9,122 bases of DNA from Verrucomicrobia subdivision 3 bacterium UBA7542 (GCA_002479245.1 DLMG01000401.1:3063-12184), one strand, 5' to 3'. Positions 1 to 6,313 are shown, counted from the stretch's first letter. Numbers and translations are program-made. The notes: generated by a model not told the origin, from the letters alone.

Positions 1-147
1 CGCGCCGAACGCCGCGCCGTCACGGTGATTGACACGCAAGGTGACGACTCCGTGTTGAGCGCGGGCGTCTCCGCCGGCGAAAGCGTGGTCGCGGACCCAC
101 CCGCCGGTCTGACCGATGGAATGCCAGTCAGGGCAAGGAAGCTATGA
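1..147 (+). CDS. Periplasmic adaptor (HlyD/MacA-like), C-terminal end only
   Basis: This is the last 48 codons of a reading frame that enters from the left edge and stops at TGA 145-147. The visible residues include VTVIDTQGDDSVLSAGVSAG, then GESVVADPPAG, and end in LTDGMPVRARKL. The pattern of a short beta-rich stretch, a 'V-x-AGE-x-VV' turn and a final 'GL-x-DGMPVR' strand is typical of the membrane-proximal domain of membrane-fusion (adaptor) proteins. In MacA-type pumps these link an inner-membrane ABC transporter to an outer-membrane channel. The stop overlaps the start of the ABC ATPase by 4 nt (ATGA), so the two are co-translated, and the neighbours fit a MacA-MacB system. The fragment is too short to choose between MacA-like and other HlyD subfamilies. 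The assignment relies mainly on the closing motif and the context. Confidence 0.72.
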   Translation, partial: RAERRAVTVIDTQGDDSVLSAGVSAGESVVADPPAGLTDGMPVRARKL

Positions 148-851
148 ACGAAAACCAATCAAACAATGGCGCGTTGGTGCGCGTTGAGAGTGTGGAAAAA
201 ATCTTCCACCGCAGTTCGGAAGACATCCACGTGCTGGCGGACCTGAATTTGCAGGTCCCCACCGGCGAGTTCCTCGCGTTGATGGGCCCGTCGGGTTCGG
301 GCAAGAGCACCCTGTTGAATTTGATCGGCGGCCTTGACCGTCCGACCAAGGGCTCGGTGGTCGTCGCCGGAGAACGAATTGATCAGTTGTCCGACCACCG
401 GCTGGCCGCGTGGCGCGCACGGCACGTCGGGTTTGTCTTCCAGCTTTACAACCTGATGCCGGTGCTGACGGCGGAACGGAACGTGGAACTGCCGCTGCTG
501 CTGACGCACCTGTCCAAGGCGGAACGGATGAAGCACGTGGAGACGGCGCTGGCAGTGGTCGGACTGTCGCATCGCGCGAAGCATTATCCGCGCACGCTTT
601 CCGGCGGAGAACAACAGCGCGTGGGCATCGCCCGCGGCATTGTCACCGACCCGACATTGCTGCTCTGCGACGAGCCGACCGGCGACCTTGATCGCAAGGC
701 CGGCAACGAAATCCTGGATTTGCTCCAGGCGCTGAACCGGGAGCACGGCAAAACCATCATCATGGTCACGCACGATCCGCACGCCTCGGCGCGCGCGACG
801 CGAACGGTGTATCTGGACAAAGGCCAATTGAGCAACGAACCGGTGAAATGA
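144..851 (+). CDS. ABC transporter ATP-binding protein (MacB/LolD family)
   Basis: This is a 235-residue nucleotide-binding subunit that would power a MacB/LolCDE-type mechanotransmission transporter from the cytoplasmic face. All ABC motifs are intact: Walker A GPSGSGKST (48-56), Q-loop Gln100 in VFQLYNLMPVLTA, signature LSGGEQQR (152-159), Walker B LLLCDEP (172-178), D-loop GDLD (180-183) and H-loop His210 in MVTHD. The phrases 'NLMPVLTA-x-x-NVELPL' and 'DEPTGDLD' mark the MacB/LolD/FtsE branch rather than a nutrient importer. The ATG lies in an ATGA overlap with the adaptor gene, preceded by AAGGA at 135-139, so translation is probably coupled. Two separate permease genes follow, so the ATPase is a free subunit and not fused as in E. 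coli MacB. The substrate cannot be read from the sequence. Confidence 0.95.
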   Translation: MNENQSNNGALVRVESVEKIFHRSSEDIHVLADLNLQVPTGEFLALMGPSGSGKSTLLNLIGGLDRPTKGSVVVAGERIDQLSDHRLAAWRARHVGFVFQLYNLMPVLTAERNVELPLLLTHLSKAERMKHVETALAVVGLSHRAKHYPRTLSGGEQQRVGIARGIVTDPTLLLCDEPTGDLDRKAGNEILDLLQALNREHGKTIIMVTHDPHASARATRTVYLDKGQLSNEPVK

Positions 852-868
852 AGAAGAAATGGAGTAAT

Positions 869-944
869 GGAGTGTTGGAGTGTTGGGGCATTGTAACGGT
901 GCGCTTCGGTTCATTACTCCATTGCTCCATCACTCCAACACTCC
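869..944. repeat. Imperfect inverted repeat between ATPase and first permease
   Basis: The arms are 869-886 (GGAGTGTTGGAGTGTTGG) and 927-944 (CCATCACTCCAACACTCC). They are complementary at 17 of 18 positions around a 40-nt loop. Just outside and inside them, GGAGTAATG (861-869) and CATTACTCC (912-920) are a second complementary pair. Each arm is itself built from short GGAGTGTTG/GGAGTAATG-type units, so it is a simple-sequence repeat as well as a dyad. It fills the whole 109-nt spacer between the ATPase stop and the permease start. It could form a hairpin in the operon transcript and lower expression of the distal permeases, or it may be a dispersed genomic repeat. There is no T tract for a terminator. 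Confidence 0.7.
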
Positions 945-960
945 GTCTTTTTCCATCCCC

Positions 961-2118
961 ATGAAATTTTTCCACCTCATCTGGTGCAATCTGAAGCGGA
1001 AGAAGCTGCGGACGTCGCTGACGTTGCTGTCCATTGTGGTGGCGTTTGTCCTGTTCGGGTTTTTGTCGGCCATCCAGCAGGCGCTGGTCGGCGGCGTGGA
1101 AATGGCGGGTGCGGACCGGCTGATCGTCCGCCACAAGGTGTCCATCATCCAGTTGCTGCCCGTAAGTTACGAAGCGCGGATGGACCGTATTGCCGGCGTG
1201 GATTTCGCGACGCACCAGACCTGGTTCGGCGGCATTTACCAGGACCCGAAAAATTTCTTCATGCAAAACCCCGTCGAGCCGGAAAAATTTCTCCAGATGC
1301 ATCCCGAAATCATCCTGCCGCCGGAACAGGAGAAAGCCTGGCTGGCAACGCGGACGGGCGCGATTGTCGGACGCCGGACGGCGAACCGCTTCCATTGGAA
1401 AATCGGTGACCAGGTTCCCATTCAATCAACCATCTGGACGAGGCCGGACGGAAGCCACACTTGGGAATTTGACATCGTGGGCATTTACGATGGGAAAGAC
1501 AAGGGGACCGACACCACACCGATGTTCTTCCGCTATGATTACTTCGATGAAGCGCGGCAAGCCTGGGGCAAAGGACAGGTCGGCTGGTACACCATCCGCA
1601 TCAAAGACCCGTCGCAGGCGGCGGAAGTGGCCAAACGGGTGGACGCGGAGTTTGAAAATTCGCCGGCGGAAACCAAGACGGAGCCGGAGGGCGCCTTCAT
1701 TCAAGGCTGGGCCAAGGCCATCGGCAACATCGTTTTGATTGTCGCCGCCATCCTGGGCGCGGTGTTTTTCACCATCCTGCTGGTGACCGGCAATACCATG
1801 GCGCAGGCGGTGCGCGAACGGACCGGCGAGCTGGGCGTGCTCAAGGCCATCGGCTTTACCAACGGACGGATTGTCGGGCTGGTGCTCGCCGAGTCGTGCC
1901 TGCTGACGGTCCTGGGTGGAACGCTGGGGCTGGGGCTGGCGTGGCTGGTCATTTCCCGTGGCGACCCCACGAGCGGTCTGCTGCCGATGTTCTTTTTCCC
2001 GACGCGCGACCTGCTCATCGGCCTGGGCCTTAGTGTCGTGCTCGGTCTGGTCACGGGAATTTTCCCGGCGCTGCAAGCCATGCGCCTGCGCGTCGCCGAC
2101 GCTTTAAGACGAATGTGA
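961..2118 (+). CDS. ABC transporter permease 1 (FtsX/MacB family)
   Basis: This is a 385-residue inner-membrane permease. The layout is the MacB one: a basic N-terminus (NLKRKKLRTS), a first membrane helix at about 20-42, a periplasmic MacB-PCD-like domain at about 43-250, then the FtsX domain with helices at about 255-277, 304-330 and 350-372. The cytoplasmic coupling motif RERTGELGVLKAIGF (286-299) and the closing 'GIFPALQAMRLRVADALR' are diagnostic for the family. I chose ATG 961 because MKFFHLIWCNLKRKK matches the usual start of these permeases. An in-frame GTG at 880 would translate the intergenic repeat. No clear Shine-Dalgarno site is visible. It probably pairs with the next gene and the upstream ATPase as an unfused, heterodimeric MacB-type exporter. 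The substrate is unknown. Confidence 0.92.
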   Translation: MKFFHLIWCNLKRKKLRTSLTLLSIVVAFVLFGFLSAIQQALVGGVEMAGADRLIVRHKVSIIQLLPVSYEARMDRIAGVDFATHQTWFGGIYQDPKNFFMQNPVEPEKFLQMHPEIILPPEQEKAWLATRTGAIVGRRTANRFHWKIGDQVPIQSTIWTRPDGSHTWEFDIVGIYDGKDKGTDTTPMFFRYDYFDEARQAWGKGQVGWYTIRIKDPSQAAEVAKRVDAEFENSPAETKTEPEGAFIQGWAKAIGNIVLIVAAILGAVFFTILLVTGNTMAQAVRERTGELGVLKAIGFTNGRIVGLVLAESCLLTVLGGTLGLGLAWLVISRGDPTSGLLPMFFFPTRDLLIGLGLSVVLGLVTGIFPALQAMRLRVADALRRM

Positions 2119-2124
2119 TCTTTC

Positions 2125-2153
2125 TCTCAACCCTCAACCCTCAACCCTCAACC
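2125..2153. repeat. 7-nt tandem repeat (CCCTCAA)n between the two permeases
   Basis: Three full CCCTCAA units run from 2131 to 2151, preceded by a partial unit TCTCAA (2125-2130) and followed by CC. The repeat sits in the 40-nt gap between the two permease genes and ends 5 nt before the second start codon, so it takes the place of a ribosome-binding site. The complementary strand carries four G runs of 2-3 spaced by TTGA. That is compatible with a weak two-tetrad quadruplex, or an i-motif on the + strand. Unit number could vary by slippage. Confidence 0.75.
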
Positions 2154-2158
2154 AATCC

Positions 2159-3358
2159 ATGGCCGGCCCCATCAACTGGTTTTCCCAAATCGCCTCCATC
2201 ACGAAGTTTGGGTTGCTGAGCATCCCGCAACGGCGCGGCGCGGTGGTGGCCACGGTCATCGGCATCGCCGGGGTCGTGACCGTGCTCGTCGGCGTGCTTT
2301 CCATCGCGGCGGGTTTCCGGCAGGCGATGACCGTTTCCGCGTCGCCCGACGGGGCCATCGTTCTGCGCAGCGGCGCCGACAGCGAAATGGTCAGCGGCTT
2401 CGGGCGCGACGAGACGCGCGTGATTGCCGATTCGCCGGGCGTGGCGCGCACGGCGCAAGGCCCGCTCGCGTCCGCGGAATTGTTCGTCATCATCAACATT
2501 CCCAAACGCTCGACCGGCACGGACGCGAACGTGCCGTTGCGCGGTGTGGAACCCGCTGCATTGCTGGTGCGTGATAATTTGAAAATCATCCGGGGCCGGA
2601 TGTTTGATTGGGGCAAGGATGAAGTCATCGTCGGTCGCGGCGCGGCCCAGGAATTCGCCGGGCTGGAAGTAGGCTCGAAAATAAAGGTGGGCCGCTATGA
2701 ATGGCCGGTCGCCGGCATCTTTTCGGCCGACGGCGGGGTTGCGGAATCTGAAATCTGGACCGACGCGAAGGTGTTGCAGGACGCGTATAATCGTGGTGAC
2801 TCGTTTCAGTCCGTCTCCGTCAGGCTCAATTCGCCAGGCGCGTTCCAGCAGTTCAAGGATTCATTGACTTCGAACCCGCAGCTCAACGTGAAAGTCGTCC
2901 GGCAATCCGAATATTACGCCGAGCAATCGGAAACCATCACGCGGTTGATCACGACGCTGGGCTTTTTGATTGCGTTTTTGATGGCCATCGGCGCGGTGTT
3001 CGGCGCGCTTAACACGATGTACAGCGCGGTGGCGGCGCGAACGCGGGAAATCGCCACGTTGCGCGCGCTCGGTTTCGGCAGCAGCGCCGTGGTGGTTTCG
3101 TTGATGCTGGAATCGCTGCTGCTGGCGCTGGTCGGCGGCATTCTGGGCGGCGGGCTGGCCTGGCTGGCATTTAACAATTTCCATACTTCGACGATGAACT
3201 GGCAAAGCTTCAGCCAGATCGCCTTCGCCTTCAAAGTCACGCCGGAATTGCTGGTGCGCGGAATCGTGTGGTCGGCGCTGATCGGTTTGATTGGCGGCTT
3301 GTTCCCGGCCATCCGCGCGGCGCGATTGCCCATTGCGGCTGCATTGCGCGAACTGTGA
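2159..3358 (+). CDS. ABC transporter permease 2 (FtsX/MacB family)
   Basis: This is a 399-residue permease with the same plan as its upstream neighbour: helix 1 at about 28-52, a periplasmic domain at about 53-262, and FtsX helices at about 265-288, 309-336 and 364-386. The coupling motif is ARTREIATLRALGFG (293-307), and the C-terminus GLFPAIRAARLPIAAALREL is classic for the family. The two permeases align only in these general features, so they are distinct partners and not a recent duplication. The start ATG 2159 follows a CCCTCAA tandem repeat with no Shine-Dalgarno site. It is the last gene of the operon. The next + strand sequence is the REPIN hairpin array at 3374-3477, which may stabilise or end the transcript. 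Confidence 0.92.
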   Translation: MAGPINWFSQIASITKFGLLSIPQRRGAVVATVIGIAGVVTVLVGVLSIAAGFRQAMTVSASPDGAIVLRSGADSEMVSGFGRDETRVIADSPGVARTAQGPLASAELFVIINIPKRSTGTDANVPLRGVEPAALLVRDNLKIIRGRMFDWGKDEVIVGRGAAQEFAGLEVGSKIKVGRYEWPVAGIFSADGGVAESEIWTDAKVLQDAYNRGDSFQSVSVRLNSPGAFQQFKDSLTSNPQLNVKVVRQSEYYAEQSETITRLITTLGFLIAFLMAIGAVFGALNTMYSAVAARTREIATLRALGFGSSAVVVSLMLESLLLALVGGILGGGLAWLAFNNFHTSTMNWQSFSQIAFAFKVTPELLVRGIVWSALIGLIGGLFPAIRAARLPIAAALREL

Positions 3359-3373
3359 CACCAAATTTACGCA

Positions 3374-3477
3374 GTAACGCAGACATTCCTGTCTGCGGGT
3401 TCACGGGACATTCCTGTCCCGTGTAAACCGGGCGACAGGAATGTCGCCCAACCAGCAGGCAGGAATGCCTGCTCTAC
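3374..3477. repeat. REPIN-like four-hairpin element, left copy
   Basis: The element carries four perfect hairpins: 3378-3397 (8-bp stem, loop TTCC), 3402-3423 (9 bp, TTCC), 3430-3449 (8 bp, GGAA) and 3454-3473 (8 bp, GGAA). The first two contain CATTCCTG and the last two its reverse complement CAGGAATG. The linkers also mirror each other (GGTT at 3398-3401, AACC at 3450-3453). The whole element is therefore an inverted pair of double hairpins. The right foot is CTAC (3474-3477), which is GTAG on the other strand. The left foot is GTAA (3374-3377), one base from GTAG. It matches 4182-4285 at 101 of 104 positions in the same orientation. It lies 15 nt after the permease operon and just beyond the stop codon of the RAYT gene. 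Confidence 0.88.
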
Positions 3478-3506
3478 ATGGCAGGACGATATGCACTGCT
3501 CCATTT

Positions 3507-4166
3507 CTAAACTTCCGGACGTTCGCACAAACCCGCGTTCACGGGATTCATTGTCGTGTAATGGCAACAACGATGCAGGTCGTCGTCATCGCGGACAAGG
3601 TGGTCAAACGATTCCACCTGCCAAAAGGTTGTTCCGGTGCACCCAAGCAAACGGTTGGCTTCGCGGGCAGTGAAGCCTTTCCAGATTTTCAGCACCTTGC
3701 TCAATGTCCAGTCCGGCTTTGGACGAAGCACGGCATGCACATGGTTCGGCATCACCACCCACGCATGAAGATCAAAGCGCTCACCGGCGTGGAATTTCAT
3801 TGCTCCCGCAACCAGGTCGGCGATTTCGGGACGTGCCAGCCAGCAATCGCCGTGACCCACGTCGAGATATTTAACCACACGCGCAGAATACCAGCGAAAC
3901 AGTTCTTCCTGCTCGTGCCACGTCAACGGGCGTTTGGCGGCCAGTGCTTGTGCCGTGATGATTTCGCGCTCGCCTTTGAAGCGCAACAAAACGTCTTTGG
4001 GCAGCGTCCCCGCCAGGCGAAAAGTCACAAAGTAAGAAGCGCCTCCGCGTTTGAGATGGGGCAGAACACCCCGGGAATGAAAACCAGATGCAAGGGGACG
4101 CGGATCAGGATTCACACTGCGCGGATTCACGAACGACAGAATGTCGTCTCCACTTGTCGCAAGCAA
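3507..4166 (-). CDS. REP-associated tyrosine transposase (RAYT, Y1/HUH family)
   Basis: This is a single-strand DNA endonuclease of the IS200-like Y1 family that cuts and joins at REP hairpins. With the TTG start at 4164-4166 it is 219 residues. The HUH motif is VVMPNHVH (137-144; metal ligands His142 and His144), and the C-terminal FWQVESFDHLVRDDDDL helix leads into CHYTTMNPVNAGL. Tyr203 lines up with catalytic Tyr115 of E. coli TnpA-REP as I recall that sequence. N-terminal GGASYFVTFRLAGTLP is typical of the family. Both catalytic elements are present, so the enzyme looks intact. The start is uncertain: TTG 4166 has no ribosome site and lies only 15 nt from the right REPIN copy. GTG codons at residues 13 and 18 are alternatives, as the conserved domain begins near residue 32. 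Its flanking GTAG-footed hairpins are the probable substrate. Confidence 0.9.
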   Translation of the reverse strand: MLATSGDDILSFVNPRSVNPDPRPLASGFHSRGVLPHLKRGGASYFVTFRLAGTLPKDVLLRFKGEREIITAQALAAKRPLTWHEQEELFRWYSARVVKYLDVGHGDCWLARPEIADLVAGAMKFHAGERFDLHAWVVMPNHVHAVLRPKPDWTLSKVLKIWKGFTAREANRLLGCTGTTFWQVESFDHLVRDDDDLHRCCHYTTMNPVNAGLCERPEV

Positions 4167-4181
4167 GCACGTGCTGGTGCT

Positions 4182-4285
4182 GTAGCGCAGACATTCCTGT
4201 CTGCGGGTTCACGGGACATTCCTGTCCCGTGTGAACCGGGCGACAAGAATGTCGCCCAACCAGCAGGCAGGAATGCCTGCTCTAC
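4182..4285. repeat. REPIN-like four-hairpin element, right copy
   Basis: This is the same four-hairpin element as at 3374-3477, with hairpins at 4186-4205, 4210-4231, 4238-4257 and 4262-4281. Here both feet are perfect: GTAG at 4182-4185 and CTAC at 4282-4285. It differs from the left copy at three positions only: the left foot (G4185 against A3377), a linker base (G4233 against A3425) and a loop base (A4246 against G3438). No stem base differs. It lies directly upstream of the RAYT gene and 29 nt after the end of the ROK kinase gene. Confidence 0.88.
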
Positions 4286-4308
4286 TTTTTAAAACCGGCA
4301 TCCGGCTT
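4286..4308 (-). terminator. Possible short terminator of the ROK operon
   Basis: On the - strand the sequence after the ROK stop reads AAGCCGG-ATG-CCGGTTTT. This can form a 7-bp stem (one G-U pair) with a 3-nt loop, and the T run overlaps the stem. The stem is + strand 4292-4308. The U tract is short and followed by A residues, so this is a weak candidate. The REPIN hairpins beyond it could do the same job. Confidence 0.35.
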
Positions 4309-4314
4309 GTTTCA

Positions 4315-5199
4315 TCAAACCCCGATCAAAGCGGCTCCGATGACGCCGGCGGAATCACCGAGCTGGTGTTTGACGATGGGCGTTTCGAGGCAATCGCTGA
4401 AAACATATTTCGCCACTTGCGCAACGCCTTCGGTGTAGAGCGCATCGAAATTGGAAACGCCGCCGCCAAGGACGACCACGTCCGGGTCCAGCACGTCAAT
4501 GAGGTTGGCCAGCGAGCGGCCGAAGTTGCGGAAGAAAATTTTCATGAACTCCACCAGTTTCGCATCGCCGGCGTAATAATCCTGCACGATTTTCTTGAAC
4601 GACCTTTTCTTACCGAATCGTTCGGCGTAGCGCGCCTCCAATCCGCCGCCGCTGATGTACGTCTCCACGCAACCGTGCTGGCCGCAGTAGCACAACGGAC
4701 CGTCCGGATGGATGGACATGTGGCCCCATTCACCGGCGATGGCTTGTGGGCCGGTGATGACCTCGCCGTTGTGGACAATGCCGCCGCCGCAGCCCGTGCC
4801 CATGATAACGCCGAAAACCAGTTTCTTTCCCCGGCCCGCCCCGTGCAGCGCCTCGGCCATCGCGAAACAATTGGCGTCGTTTTGGATTTCAATTTTCCGG
4901 CCGAGAATTCGTTCGAGGTCCGCCTTCAACGGCTGGCCGTTCATGCAAACCGTGTTGGAGTTTTTCAGCAGGCCGGTGCGCGGCGAGATGGCTCCGGGCG
5001 TGCCGATGCCGAACGTATGCGCCGCGCCCTGGATGCTGGCGGCCAGTTCGTCATGCAGCCCCTTGATGCGGTTCAGGATGTGGGCATAACCCTTTTCCTG
5101 CTGCGTCTCCACGCGCTTGCGGAAAAGTTCACGACCGGACGCGTCCAGAACAATGCCTTCAATCTTCGTGCCGCCGAGGTCTATGCCGATGCGATACAT
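4315..5199 (-). CDS. ROK-family sugar kinase (manno/fructokinase-like)
   Basis: This 294-residue cytoplasmic ATP-dependent hexose kinase shows the ROK hallmarks in order: phosphate-binding DLGGTKIEG (7-15), catalytic Asp108 in QNDANCFA, GTGCGGGIV (134-142), EWGH (157-160), the zinc knuckle built from His160 with Cys170, Cys172 and Cys177 in PLCYCGQHGC, and GGGVSN (245-250). The stretches TGLLKNSNT...NGQPL, the ETP after residue 270 and GDSAGVIGAA resemble E. coli Mak (manno(fructo)kinase) more than glucokinase or NagK. Fructose or mannose is therefore the likeliest substrate, but this is inference. The length is normal and the gene looks intact. ATG 5199 is supported by GGAAGA (5209-5214) 9 nt upstream. 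It lies 48 nt after the second DUF488 gene on the same strand, so it is probably the last gene of that operon. Confidence 0.9.
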   Translation of the reverse strand: MYRIGIDLGGTKIEGIVLDASGRELFRKRVETQQEKGYAHILNRIKGLHDELAASIQGAAHTFGIGTPGAISPRTGLLKNSNTVCMNGQPLKADLERILGRKIEIQNDANCFAMAEALHGAGRGKKLVFGVIMGTGCGGGIVHNGEVITGPQAIAGEWGHMSIHPDGPLCYCGQHGCVETYISGGGLEARYAERFGKKRSFKKIVQDYYAGDAKLVEFMKIFFRNFGRSLANLIDVLDPDVVVLGGGVSNFDALYTEGVAQVAKYVFSDCLETPIVKHQLGDSAGVIGAALIGV

Positions 5200-5247
5200 G
5201 ATTTCAAATCTTCCGCCATGACGGCCATTCGCAGTTCGTGTTACGCT

Positions 5248-5691
5248 TCATACGAGGTGCTTGGTTTTGATGCCGCCCCATTTGGCGTTGAGGTATTCGG
5301 CGACGAGCCGCCGATGGCAGTGGTGCGGCAAATGTTCGCTGCAAAGCAGACAACCGTGATCGAGCAAATCCGGTCGGACCGTCTTTTCCACCTGCCGCCG
5401 GGCCATCAAATCCAAAAATTGCTTTTCGTAAATTCCCCAATCGCCTTTGTGTTTTCTATACGCATCAAGGATGTCCTGTGTGGGAGCGAGTTCAGGCAGG
5501 TGGACATACTCGATGCCCCCGATTTCCCTGAGGAAGTAGGCCAGATCTTCCTTTTTCGAGAAGCCGGCCAGTTGCGAGTTGTTGTTCAGGCGGACGTCCA
5601 CGACGCGCCTGACCCCGGCGTCTTTCAAGCTCGTGAAGAATTCACGAGCTGTCTTCCGGGTGAATCCTATGGTAAAAAGTTCAATTTCCAT
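5248..5691 (-). CDS. DUF488 family protein, short form (second of a pair)
   Basis: This is a 147-residue protein of the DUF488 family. The molecular function is not established. It opens with MEIELFTIGFTRKTAREFF, the usual 'TIG-x-(S/T)' strand-turn of the family. VVDVRLNNNSQ (30-40) corresponds to the family's 'ADVR-x-x-P-x-S' segment, and LLCSEHLPHHCHR (115-127) is the Cys-x-Glu...Cys-His-Arg motif (Cys117, Glu119, Cys125, His126, Arg127). An extra His cluster, HLPHHCHRR, may bind metal. The start at ATG 5691 lies inside the end of the upstream DUF488 gene (11-nt overlap, 5681-5691), which implies translational coupling. The open frame continues upstream, but that part is antiparallel in content to nothing conserved and only shadows the first DUF488 gene. 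It has diverged strongly from its neighbour, being about 60 residues shorter. Confidence 0.85.
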   Translation of the reverse strand: MEIELFTIGFTRKTAREFFTSLKDAGVRRVVDVRLNNNSQLAGFSKKEDLAYFLREIGGIEYVHLPELAPTQDILDAYRKHKGDWGIYEKQFLDLMARRQVEKTVRPDLLDHGCLLCSEHLPHHCHRRLVAEYLNAKWGGIKTKHLV

Positions 5692-6313
5692 GACGCGGCG
5701 GTTCTTCTCGCAGGACGAGTTCGTCTTCCTGGTAGGCAACCTTTTCGCCCTGCAATTTGTAAACCTCGGCAACGATTTCTTCAGGCGAACGGAACAACTC
5801 GCGCTCCGGAAGCGCGAACAGACGCAGCAGACGCTTTTCCGTCTGCTCGTGGCTTTCCAACGTCCCGTCCGTAAGAATGTGGAACACCGCAAGGCCGCGT
5901 CGCCGCAAATGCGGAGACACCAGGATACCGCGATGGCAATCCACCGGGTCTTTCTCAGCGCACAACAATGCCACGCGCATCTTCGCCGCGCCTTGAAGGA
6001 CGCGTTCAATGCCGCGTTTGAAGGCTGGCGTGCGAGAGATCAATTCGTAATCTGCCCGGCCATTCAGGTAACACTCGCGTTCGGAACGTCGCGCGCCGAG
6101 TTCTTCACCGAGGAAAACGTAGGAGATGCCATGCTCTTGGAGGGCGCGCTGGAGCGGCTCGCGGTTAAACTGGGGATTGTATTGGCTGTAAGGCGACGAA
6201 CGAACGTCAGCCACCGCCTGAATGGCGTATTGTTTCAACAGCGCCACGAACTTCGCAAACTCCAGATTGGAGTGTCCGATGGTAAACACAGACGGATGGG
6301 CAGCGGCGTTCAT
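5681..6313 (-). CDS. DUF488 family protein, long form (first of a pair)
   Basis: This 210-residue protein belongs to the DUF488 family. FTIGHSNLEFAKFVALLKQY (10-29) is the standard opening. ADVRSSPYSQYNPQFNR (35-51) follows, then YVFLGEELGARR (65-76) and ALLCAEKDPVDCHR (115-128). The last carries Cys118, Glu120, Asp125, Cys126, His127 and Arg128, which are conserved in the family and look like an active or metal site. The C-terminal part from about 150 is charged and ends in an E-rich tail. The ATG forms a 4-nt ATGA overlap with the dual-OB gene upstream, and its 3' end overlaps the second DUF488 gene by 11 nt, so the three form one translational unit. DUF488 proteins are widespread, their biochemistry is unassigned, and I do not claim an activity. 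Confidence 0.9.
   Translation of the reverse strand: MNAAAHPSVFTIGHSNLEFAKFVALLKQYAIQAVADVRSSPYSQYNPQFNREPLQRALQEHGISYVFLGEELGARRSERECYLNGRADYELISRTPAFKRGIERVLQGAAKMRVALLCAEKDPVDCHRGILVSPHLRRRGLAVFHILTDGTLESHEQTEKRLLRLFALPERELFRSPEEIVAEVYKLQGEKVAYQEDELVLREEPPRHGN

Larger units (their letters stand above)
3374..4285 (-). mobile_element. RAYT-REPIN unit
   Basis: A single transposase gene is flanked by two near-identical REPIN-like elements in direct orientation, 808 bp apart. The unit sits between the convergent ends of the permease operon and the ROK operon, so it interrupts nothing. In other bacteria RAYT genes are usually domesticated single-copy genes flanked by the REP family they service. 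This arrangement fits that, although the direct flanking copies would also allow recombination to delete the gene. I saw no target-site duplication outside the two copies. Confidence 0.6.

Noticed and set aside
880..960. GTG 880 as start of the first permease
   Set aside because: It would add residues encoded by the simple repeat ahead of a typical permease N-terminus (MKFFHLIWCNLKRKK).
3597..3617. Loss of the catalytic tyrosine in the RAYT (SFDHLVR instead of a Tyr at that place)
   Set aside because: That position is not the nucleophile. Aligning to E. coli TnpA-REP as I recall it, the catalytic Tyr is in the later '-Y-x-x-x-NPV-' motif, and Tyr203 is present there.
3374..4285. CRISPR array, suggested by repeated short palindromes
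   Set aside because: There are only two long copies separated by a gene; within each copy the units vary in stem and orientation and there are no unique spacers of constant length.
3441..4292. Open + strand frame of 283 codons across the transposase
   Set aside because: It starts and ends in the two REPIN copies, whose repeated translation (QQAGMPAL-type) is an artefact, and is antisense to a RAYT with complete catalytic motifs.
4231..5874. Long open frame on the + strand (547 codons)
   Set aside because: It lies antisense to the ROK kinase and DUF488 genes, whose motifs are unmistakable. Its translation has no family pattern and begins inside a REPIN copy. Long antisense frames are common in GC-rich coding DNA.
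5692..6009. Upstream extension of the second DUF488 gene to 6009
   Set aside because: The added residues are Arg/Cys-rich and shadow the first DUF488 gene in another frame. MEIELFTIGF at 5691 is the family's normal start.
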